DNA of 10,450 bases from an uncultured Treponema sp. GTDB lineage: Bacteria; Spirochaetota; Spirochaetia; Treponematales; Treponemataceae. This document shows, piece by piece, positions 5,613 to 10,450 of the stretch; positions within the stretch are counted from its first letter, which is position 1, and each line of letters opens with the position of its first letter. The position numbers were made by a program, and so were the translations under genes. The stretch is taken from contig CAMNHD010000031.1 of the NCBI GenBank assembly GCA_946538875.1, positions 1 through 10,450 on the forward strand, read 5' to 3'. The notes beneath the pieces were generated by a model that saw nothing but the letters and a program-made list of their open reading frames with translations, made no database searches and was not told the origin of the DNA.

Positions 5613-6419
5613 ATGAAATTAGGTCATGTTGAATACGAGGATTGGCAGAAAGTATTTTCTATTATAGTTGTCATCACTTGTGTTTGTCTCATCACCGTTC
5701 CAGTCAGCGCAAAGGTCAAGGCTCTTGCCATTCAGAAGGAAATCAAGCCGCTGGAACTTACCGCTCAGGAATTATCCCAGGAAGACCTGCAGAACCTGAT
5801 CCCCAGGACAGAAGGGGAAAATACTTTGGATTCAGAGGATAAGAAAGTTTCTTCTATTGAAGAGCTTGTAAAGGAAAACAAAAAGAGCACAGACGCCGCA
5901 CTTGAACTGCTGCGCCGCCCCGAAACCAGAGCCGCAGTTGAATGGTTCTACATCCTGGTTGCAAACGACCGCGAAGTTGCCCTTGCCATCCTTGACGAAG
6001 CAGACCGCTGCAGCATACCTCCGGCACTGGCCTTTGCGCTTGCCTACACTGAAAGCCGCTACAAGCCGAATGCCAAGCATGTGAACACAAACGGTACAAT
6101 CGACAGGGGGCTTTTCCAGTTGAACTCCTCTTCCTTTCCAAAGCTGACTGAAGAGGAATTCTACGACCCAAAGATTTCCGCACATTACGGTATGGCCCAC
6201 CTGCGCTACTGCATGGACACCGCCGGTAACGAGATTGCCGCCATGGCCATGTACAACGCCGGCACCAACAAGGTTCACTCGGACCGCACACCAAAGCATA
6301 CCCTTGACTACATTGCGCACATCAACGACTACCGCATTGCCCTTGAGGAACGCTTTGCCGCTGACGTGCTGGTCTTTTACCAGAACAGCGGATCTTCTCC
6401 CCTTCTTGCAAAGAAGTAA
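5613..6419 (+). CDS. Exported lytic transglycosylase (SLT/LT family 1 fold)
   Basis: A 268-residue protein starting at ATG 5613, with AGAGGA 5 nt upstream; an open TTG at 5547 lies in the promoter region and is rejected. Residues 13-33 form a hydrophobic segment (VFSIIVVITCVCLITVPVSA) that serves as signal peptide or membrane anchor. Residues 34-105 are a polar, charged linker. The catalytic domain covers about 120-245: ALAYTESRYKP carries the catalytic acid E147, then GLFQLN (166-171), AMYNAG (212-217), and a Tyr-rich tail LDYIAHINDY. These are the ES, GLMQ-like and YNAG motifs of soluble lytic transglycosylases, which cleave the MurNAc-GlcNAc bond of peptidoglycan to give anhydro ends. It stands alone between a divergent PTS gene and a terminator, so it is probably monocistronic; a role in wall remodelling is likely. 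Confidence 0.93.
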   Translation: MKLGHVEYEDWQKVFSIIVVITCVCLITVPVSAKVKALAIQKEIKPLELTAQELSQEDLQNLIPRTEGENTLDSEDKKVSSIEELVKENKKSTDAALELLRRPETRAAVEWFYILVANDREVALAILDEADRCSIPPALAFALAYTESRYKPNAKHVNTNGTIDRGLFQLNSSSFPKLTEEEFYDPKISAHYGMAHLRYCMDTAGNEIAAMAMYNAGTNKVHSDRTPKHTLDYIAHINDYRIALEERFAADVLVFYQNSGSSPLLAKK

Positions 6420-6427
6420 GTCTCACC

Positions 6428-6485
6428 GGCCGGCAAAGTGACATATGCCGGCTTGGAGAGGCGTAAGTTGGAAACGACTTTTTTT
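6428..6485 (+). terminator. Tandem hairpins ending in a T-tract after the transglycosylase
   Basis: The first hairpin pairs GCCGGCA (6429-6435) with TGCCGGC (6446-6452), extended by a G-U pair. The second pairs AAGTTG (6465-6470) with CGACTT (6475-6480) around a GAAA tetraloop and runs straight into seven T residues (6479-6485). The second stem is short, but placement right after the stop and the U-tract make a terminator likely. Confidence 0.6.
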
Positions 6486-6549
6486 GATACACTCCCCCTG
6501 ACTACTTCAATTTTATTTGATAAATACCCGTTTTTTTCACTAAAAACAC

Positions 6550-6578
6550 TTGCTTTTCTTTAGAAATCAATGAATAAT
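6550..6578 (+). promoter_or_regulatory. Putative promoter of the ribulose operon
   Basis: TTGCTT (6550-6555), a 17-nt spacer and AATAAT (6573-6578, 5 of 6 consensus) predict a transcript start near 6585. No obvious AraR- or catabolite-type operator could be identified around it. Confidence 0.5.
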
Positions 6579-6584
6579 ATATGT

Positions 6585-6641
6585 ATGTCCACTGCGCCTG
6601 CACTGGGATGCGGCGGATTTTCTTTCTTTAAGAGGATGTAA
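6585..6641 (+). CDS. Possible 18-residue leader peptide ahead of the kinase
   Basis: An ATG at the predicted transcript start (6 nt after the -10 box) opens an 18-codon frame, MSTAPALGCGGFSFFKRM, whose TAA ends one base before the kinase ATG. A second in-frame ATG at 6570 would lie inside the promoter. There is no Shine-Dalgarno, so it could only be read as a leaderless message. The frame overlaps the leader hairpin and the kinase ribosome site, so its translation would open both. Nothing proves it is translated; short frames of this length arise by chance. Confidence 0.25.
   Translation: MSTAPALGCGGFSFFKRM
6595..6615 (+). promoter_or_regulatory. GC-rich leader hairpin followed by a pyrimidine tract
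   Basis: CGCC-T-GCA (6595-6602) pairs with TGCGGCG (6609-6615) to give seven base pairs with one bulged T and a 6-nt loop. The next bases, GATTTTCTTTCTTT, are U-rich in the RNA. It sits about 10 nt from the predicted 5' end and 15 nt before the AGAGGA ribosome site, so it may be a 5' stabiliser or a weak attenuator. Confidence 0.4.
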
Positions 6642-6642
6642 T

Positions 6643-8244
6643 ATGGAAAAAGATCAGATTTCAAAGGAAATTGCTGACGGCAAGGCCATTCTTGGCATTG
6701 AATTCGGTTCCACCCGTATCAAGGCGGTTCTTATCGACTCACAGAACAATCCTGTGGCCAGCGGCGCTTTTGACTGGGAAAACTCGCTTATTGACGGTGT
6801 GTGGACTTATTCACTTGACGAGATTCATAACGGTATTTCCACTGCGTTTATGGGCATGAAAAAGGATGTGCAGGAAAAATACGGCGTAAAGCTCACCAAA
6901 CTGCGCGCCATGGGTATTTCCGCGATGATGCACGGATACCTGGCTTTTGACAAGGACGGAAAACTTCTGGTTCCGTTCCGCACCTGGCGCAACACGATTA
7001 CCGGCGAGGCTTCCGAAAAGCTTTCCGCTCTGTTCGGCTATCCTATTCCTGAACGCTGGAGCATTGCCCACTTGTATCAGGCTATCCTCAAGAAAGAGGC
7101 TCATGTAAAGGATGTGGCTTTCTTTACCACTCTTGCGGGCTATGCACACTGGATGCTTACCGGCCAGAAGGTTCTGGGTGTTGGGGACGCAAGCGGCATG
7201 TTCCCGATTGACGCTGAGACCGGCGATTATAATAAGAAGATGATTGGCCAGTTTGACGAACTGGTTGCTCCCTGCGGCTTTGGCTGGAAACTCGGCGGAA
7301 TTCTTCCAAAGTGCCTGCCTGCCGGTGCAGAGGCTGGAAAACTTACCGCCCAGGGCGCCGCATGGCTTGACCCTGAGGGAACTCTCGAAGCCGGCACTGT
7401 GATGGCTCCTCCTGAGGGAGATGCCGGAACCGGCATGGTTGCCACAAACTCTGTTGCACCCCGCACCGGAAATGTCTCTGCCGGTACCTCCGTGTTTGCT
7501 ATGGTCGTTCTGGAGAAGGCTCTCAGCAAGGCTTACAACGGCCTTATCGACATTGTTGCAACCCCTGACGGAAGGCCTACAGCTATGGCACATGCGAACA
7601 ACTGTACCGGCGAATACGACAAGTGGATAAAGCTCTTTGGAGCAGCCGCCGAACTTCTGGGTGCAAAGTTCTCAAAGCCCCAGCTCTACGACACACTCCT
7701 TGCCGAATCACTTAAGGGTGCCAAGGACTGCGGCGGTCTTATCCCGTACAACTACATCTCCGGCGAAAGCATGACGGGCTTTGCTTCCGGCCGCCCGCTC
7801 TTTGTACGCACACAGAATGCCGATTTCACACTGGCAAACTTTATGCGCGCCCAGCTCTTTACTGCCCTTGGAGCACTGCGCACTGGTATGGACATACTCT
7901 TTGACGAGGAAAAGGTTCAGCTTGACCGTCTTACTGGTCACGGCGGATTCTTCAAGGCGGAGAACGTCGGGCTTCCGTACATGGCTGCCGCTATGCACAC
8001 TCCGGTAAGCGCACTGAGCACTGCCGGTGAGGGCGGCCCATGGGGTATGGCACTTCTTGCAAGCTTTGTGGTGAACGGAAACGGCGCAAAGCTTTCCGAC
8101 TGGCTTGAAAAGTGTGTGTTTGCCTCAGCAAAGGTCACAAAGGTTGAGCCCAGCGCAGAAGATGTTGCCGGATTCAACGCCTTCTTTGCAAACTACAAGA
8201 AGGGGCTTGCCGTGGAGCGCGCCGCAGTGGACAACTTGGACTGA
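6643..8244 (+). CDS. araB: FGGY-family carbohydrate kinase, probable L-ribulokinase
   Basis: A 533-residue sugar kinase of the ASKHA fold. The N-terminal phosphate-1 loop is GIEFGSTRIKAVLID (18-32); MMHGYLAFDKDGKLLVPFRTWRN (95-116) lines the sugar site; PEGDAGTGM (258-265) carries D260, probably the catalytic base; GNVSAGTSVF (277-286) is the phosphate-2 region and GHGGFF (432-437) contacts adenosine. The sequence closely recalls the Bacteroides-type L-ribulokinase encoded beside araD and araA, which is nearer to xylulokinases than to the E. coli AraB. With araD as the next gene, phosphorylation of L-ribulose to L-ribulose-5-phosphate is the best prediction, although D-xylulose or another ketose cannot be excluded. 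The ATG has AGAGGA 6 nt upstream. Expression may be influenced by the leader hairpin and short frame just ahead. The gene symbol is by analogy. Confidence 0.88.
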   Translation: MEKDQISKEIADGKAILGIEFGSTRIKAVLIDSQNNPVASGAFDWENSLIDGVWTYSLDEIHNGISTAFMGMKKDVQEKYGVKLTKLRAMGISAMMHGYLAFDKDGKLLVPFRTWRNTITGEASEKLSALFGYPIPERWSIAHLYQAILKKEAHVKDVAFFTTLAGYAHWMLTGQKVLGVGDASGMFPIDAETGDYNKKMIGQFDELVAPCGFGWKLGGILPKCLPAGAEAGKLTAQGAAWLDPEGTLEAGTVMAPPEGDAGTGMVATNSVAPRTGNVSAGTSVFAMVVLEKALSKAYNGLIDIVATPDGRPTAMAHANNCTGEYDKWIKLFGAAAELLGAKFSKPQLYDTLLAESLKGAKDCGGLIPYNYISGESMTGFASGRPLFVRTQNADFTLANFMRAQLFTALGALRTGMDILFDEEKVQLDRLTGHGGFFKAENVGLPYMAAAMHTPVSALSTAGEGGPWGMALLASFVVNGNGAKLSDWLEKCVFASAKVTKVEPSAEDVAGFNAFFANYKKGLAVERAAVDNLD

Positions 8245-8249
8245 CGTCC

Positions 8250-8288
8250 TGGACTGCTATTCAAAGCCCAAGGCTTGCATACAGTCTG
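8250..8288 (+). repeat. Intercistronic hairpin between kinase and araD
   Basis: An outer stem GACTG (8252-8256) with CAGTC (8282-8286), extended by G-U pairs, encloses an inner stem AAGCC (8264-8268) with GGCTT (8272-8276) around a CAA loop. There is no T-tract on the coding strand, so it is not a terminator; it could protect the kinase part of the message from 3' decay. The araD ribosome site, GAGGAG, lies 18 nt further on. Confidence 0.4.
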
Positions 8289-8318
8289 CAAAAAAATAAT
8301 TATGCGAGGAGTAAATAT

Positions 8319-9041
8319 ATGTCAAAATATCAGGCAATCAAGGAACAGGCTTTTGCCGCCAACATGGAGATTCCCGCACAGCACCTGGCGCTGTACACAT
8401 GGGGAAACGTAAGCGCATTCGACAAGGCTGCCGGTGTCTTTGCAATCAAGCCAAGCGGAGTCCCCTACCCGGAACTCACCGTGGACAGCATGGTTGTGGT
8501 AGACCTTGACGGAAAAGTTGTGGAAGGAGACCTGCGCCCGTCAAGCGACACCCCCACACACGTGGTGCTCTACAAAGAGTTTGCGGTGAAGGACGGAGCC
8601 AACATCAACGGCATCATCCACACGCACTCCACATTCGCCGTAAGCTGGGCACAGGCCATGAAGCCAATTCCGCTTTTCGGAACAACCCACGCCGACCACA
8701 TACAGACAGAAGTTCCCTGCACCCCATACCTTTCCGAGGAAGCTGTAAAGAACGACTACGAAAAGGAAACAGGCGACCTTATCGTCAGCCACTTCCGTTC
8801 ACTCAAGCTGAACCCCGCCGAAGTGAACATGTGTCTGGTTGGCGGCCACGGACCATTCTGCTGGGGAGCCACCGCAGACAAGGCAGTTTACAACGCCGCC
8901 GTTCTTGAAGAAGTAGCCCACATGGCACTGAACACAATCAGCATAGAGCCACGCGCAACACCGCTTCCTTCATACATCATCGACAAGCACTACCAGAGGA
9001 AGCACGGCCCCAACGCCTACTACGGCCAGGCAAAGAAATAA
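8319..9041 (+). CDS. araD: L-ribulose-5-phosphate 4-epimerase
   Basis: A 240-residue class II aldolase/epimerase-fold enzyme, close to the 231 residues of E. coli AraD. It converts L-ribulose-5-phosphate to D-xylulose-5-phosphate, linking L-arabinose use to the pentose phosphate pathway. Visible elements are WGNVSA (28-33), the phosphate-binding SSDTPTH (75-81), the zinc ligands H101 and H103 in IIHTHSTFAVSWAQA and H177 in GGHGPFCWG, the acidic residue D126 in TTHADH, and the C-terminal Tyr in KHGPNAYYGQ, which matches the catalytic Tyr of E. coli AraD. The complete set of residues supports an active epimerase. The ATG has GAGGAG 7 nt upstream. It follows the kinase by 74 nt and is the last gene before a strong terminator. 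Confidence 0.96.
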   Translation: MSKYQAIKEQAFAANMEIPAQHLALYTWGNVSAFDKAAGVFAIKPSGVPYPELTVDSMVVVDLDGKVVEGDLRPSSDTPTHVVLYKEFAVKDGANINGIIHTHSTFAVSWAQAMKPIPLFGTTHADHIQTEVPCTPYLSEEAVKNDYEKETGDLIVSHFRSLKLNPAEVNMCLVGGHGPFCWGATADKAVYNAAVLEEVAHMALNTISIEPRATPLPSYIIDKHYQRKHGPNAYYGQAKK

Positions 9042-9070
9042 ATCCTTGACGGAATGATTTTGCCAAAACT

Positions 9071-9105
9071 CTGCCCCTGATTTTTACCGGGGGCAGTTTT
9101 TTTTT
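9071..9105 (+). terminator. Strong intrinsic terminator of the ribulose operon
   Basis: CTGCCCC (9071-9077) pairs perfectly with GGGGCAG (9090-9096), with a 12-nt loop, followed by nine T residues (9097-9105). It lies 30 nt after the araD stop. Confidence 0.9.
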
Positions 9106-9296
9106 GGGGGGGGAGCAGACTTAGCATAATAGTGCAGCCTAGCCGCGATTGGAGGGGCCGCAGGGCCACCGCAGAGCGGGGGCTGGAGGGCTGAGCCCGG
9201 AACCCCGGAAAGCGCGTGACGCATCTGCGGGAGCACCCGGTTGGAGCCGGAATTATATTGTGGGCTATGAGGGGTGCTCCATATAAAAGAAAATAT
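9106..9296. other. GC-rich, hairpin-dense noncoding block, possible dispersed repeat
   Basis: After the terminator T-tract come eight G residues (9106-9113) and then about 190 nt of base composition unlike the window's other spacers, which are AT-rich. It contains several compact hairpins: GGCC-GCAG-GGCC (9156-9167), CCGC-AGA-GCGG (9169-9179), GGGC-TGA-GCCC (9188-9198), and outer G-run/C-run pairing between 9178-9182 and 9203-9206. It ends in a 9-bp inverted repeat. No convincing ORF or ribosome site was found. It could be a REP-like or MITE-like intergenic repeat or a structured RNA; one copy alone cannot decide. Confidence 0.45.
9230..9280. repeat. 9-bp inverted repeat downstream of the hydrolase gene
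   Basis: GGAGCACCC (9230-9238) and GGGTGCTCC (9272-9280) are perfectly complementary across a 33-nt loop, which itself contains CCGG-TTGGAG-CCGG. It begins 17 nt past the hydrolase stop on the minus strand. No T-run follows on either strand, so it is not a standard terminator, although it may mark the 3' end of the hydrolase message or the edge of a repeat element. Confidence 0.5.
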
Positions 9297-10274
9297 TTAG
9301 AGATTCTGGTTTACAAAATCAAAGACTGTTGAAAAATAGAGGTCCGGGTTCAGGAGATATGACTCGCCGTGGCCTGCGCCTTCTATCAGAAGCTTCTGCT
9401 TGACGGAACTTGCACAGGCGTCGTAGACTTTGTCCATCATTTCGGGGTGCACGAAGGTGTCGCGGCTTCCGTGGATAAAGAGCATTGGAATTGAGGTCTT
9501 CTGGAGCTGTTTGACTGAACTTGCCTGCTTGAATGTGTAGCCTGCGCGCTTGAGGGCGATGCCGTCTGCACTTGTGAGGAAGGGGAACGGCGGCAGGTGG
9601 AAGAGGTACTTGAGTTCGTCCCTGAAGATGTCCCAGACTGAAGTGTAACCGCAGTCTTCCACAATGCAGCGGATGTTGGACGGGAGGGTTTCACCCGAGA
9701 CCATCATCACTGTTGCGGCACCCATGCTGATTCCGTGGAGGACTATCTTTGCAGCCTGGTCCTGCTCAAGTATGTAGTTTATCCAGCGCAGCATGTCCTT
9801 GCGGTCGAGCCATCCCATGCCGATGTATTTACCGTCGCTTTTTCCGTGGGCGCGGTTGTCGGGTGTGATTACGTTGAAGCCGCGTTCACTGTAGAAGGAA
9901 GCGATGTTGTACATGCTGGTGCGGTTGTTTGTGTAGCCGTGGACTGCGATGACCCACTTGGACGAGGGATACTTTGCCTCGAAGACGTCTGCTTCAAGTG
10001 TGAGGCCTTCTGCGGATTTTACGGTGACGACTTTGTGCGGAGTTGTGTCGTACCAGTTCTGAGTGCGGACCTTGAATTCCTGGCGGCGGTCGGCTATGAT
10101 TTTTGCTTCCTGTTCCCCGGTGGATGACTTGGGCGCTACGGAAGTGTTCATTCCTGTCTTGCGGGCGATTGAGTATGTGACCAGATAGTTTCCTACTGCG
10201 TATGTGCCGAGCACTCCTGCTATGATGAGGATGGCGGCAGTGATTCCGATTATTCGGCCTGTTTTCTTTTTCAT
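9297..10274 (-). CDS. Membrane-anchored alpha/beta hydrolase
   Basis: A 325-residue protein starting at ATG 10274 (MKKKTGRIIG), with GGAG 6 nt upstream; an earlier in-frame ATG at 10358 is rejected because it would include the promoter. Residues 8-30 form a single N-terminal hydrophobic segment, so the enzyme is probably anchored in the membrane and faces outward. The alpha/beta-hydrolase core follows: VIAVHGYTNNRTSMYN (oxyanion loop), TPDNRAHGKSDG, the nucleophile elbow GISMG with S183, the acid D272 in IHGSRDTFVHPE, and H302 in GAGHGES. The triad is complete. The family, often annotated as DUF-type or YqkD-like serine hydrolase, acts on esters or amides of unknown identity. It is transcribed alone toward the GC-rich block, divergent from the gene at 10418. 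Confidence 0.93.
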   Translation of the reverse strand: MKKKTGRIIGITAAILIIAGVLGTYAVGNYLVTYSIARKTGMNTSVAPKSSTGEQEAKIIADRRQEFKVRTQNWYDTTPHKVVTVKSAEGLTLEADVFEAKYPSSKWVIAVHGYTNNRTSMYNIASFYSERGFNVITPDNRAHGKSDGKYIGMGWLDRKDMLRWINYILEQDQAAKIVLHGISMGAATVMMVSGETLPSNIRCIVEDCGYTSVWDIFRDELKYLFHLPPFPFLTSADGIALKRAGYTFKQASSVKQLQKTSIPMLFIHGSRDTFVHPEMMDKVYDACASSVKQKLLIEGAGHGESYLLNPDLYFSTVFDFVNQNL

Positions 10275-10302
10275 TTTATTCTCCGTGAAAAAATCTTGCG
10301 CC

Positions 10303-10332
10303 ATTATAGCGTAGTTTGTCTGTTTTTGTGAA
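10303..10332 (-). promoter_or_regulatory. Sigma70-like promoter of the hydrolase gene
   Basis: On the minus strand, TTCACA (10332-10327, 5 of 6), an 18-nt spacer and a perfect TATAAT (10308-10303) predict a start near 10296 and a leader of about 22 nt that carries the GGAG ribosome site. Confidence 0.75.
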
Positions 10333-10382
10333 TAGGAATTTTTTGCCACGAATACCATGCGGAACCGCTCTGTTTTACCGCA

Positions 10383-10411
10383 TTTACAAAGCTGTTAAAA
10401 TCCTGTATCTT
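10383..10411 (+). promoter_or_regulatory. Putative promoter of the gene at 10418, -10 box 6 nt from the ATG
   Basis: TTTACA (10383-10388, 5 of 6), a 17-nt spacer and TATCTT (10406-10411, 4 of 6) lie just before GTGGCC and the ATG. There is no Shine-Dalgarno, so a leaderless message is predicted. Confidence 0.45.
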
Positions 10412-10417
10412 GTGGCC

Positions 10418-10450
10418 ATGGATTACGCTAAGAAAATTCCGGACAAAAAG
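10418..10450 (+). CDS. Start of an unidentified gene, cut by window edge
   Basis: Only 11 codons are visible, MDYAKKIPDKK, and no family can be named. The start is supported by the promoter-like boxes directly upstream and by the open frame to the window end; it lacks a ribosome site. It is divergent from the hydrolase gene. Confidence 0.4.
   Translation, partial: MDYAKKIPDKK

Noticed and set aside
5832..6320. Long antisense reading frames opposite the transglycosylase and other genes
   Set aside because: They overlie genes with clear family motifs, lack ribosome sites and show no recognisable protein features.
9154..9190. G-quadruplex from four G-runs in the GC-rich block
   Set aside because: One loop is 12 nt, beyond the usual limit, and the C-runs nearby favour ordinary hairpins.
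10275..10358. N-terminal extension of the hydrolase from the ATG at 10358
   Set aside because: The extension contains the clear TTCACA-N18-TATAAT promoter, and the ATG at 10274 has a GGAG site followed by a normal Lys-rich membrane anchor.
1..10450. CRISPR array, tRNA, rRNA, transposase or phage genes
   Set aside because: No regularly spaced repeats, cloverleaf-like segments or mobile-element protein motifs were seen.

Overview
The window looks like ordinary chromosome from an anaerobic gut or rumen bacterium, most likely a Treponema-like spirochaete. This is inferred from gene content: a lone fructose/nitrogen-type PTS IIA, a TlpA / CxxC micro-protein / membrane 4Fe-4S cluster, a Bacteroides-type ribulokinase next to araD, and AT-rich intergenic DNA around genes of moderate GC. 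No rRNA or tRNA gene, CRISPR array, insertion sequence or phage gene was seen. Protein assignments rest on motifs read by eye; no database search was run.

Layout, left to right. Positions 1-334 hold the start of a leftward nitroreductase, truncated by the window edge. It is divergent from a rightward MATE-family exporter (481-1812). Convergent to the MATE gene is a tight leftward operon, 4106 down to 1936: a TlpA-like thioredoxin lipoprotein, a small single-helix membrane protein ending in a CMEC motif, and a polytopic membrane protein with two ferredoxin-type 4Fe-4S motifs. This operon reads as a trans-envelope electron relay and is the best candidate for a poorly described system. Upstream of it on the same strand are a CrtO-like acyltransferase-related membrane protein (4764-4159) and, behind an intrinsic terminator, a PTS IIA domain protein (5325-4879). 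The PTS IIA promoter sits so close to the ATG that its mRNA should be leaderless.

Rightward again are an exported lytic transglycosylase (5613-6419), then a two-gene L-ribulose operon: an FGGY kinase (6643-8244) and L-ribulose-5-phosphate 4-epimerase (8319-9041), closed by a strong terminator. No L-arabinose isomerase is present in the window. The kinase leader holds a hairpin and a possible short leader ORF whose stop lies one base before the kinase ATG. After the terminator comes an unusual GC-rich, hairpin-dense noncoding block (9106-9296). A leftward membrane-anchored alpha/beta hydrolase follows (10274-9297). The first 11 codons of a further rightward gene begin at 10418.

A recurring theme is a sigma70-like -10 box ending 6-7 nt before an ATG with no good Shine-Dalgarno. 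It is clearest at the PTS IIA gene and the gene at 10418, and possible at the TlpA gene and the kinase leader ORF. Other genes in the window have good Shine-Dalgarno sites.
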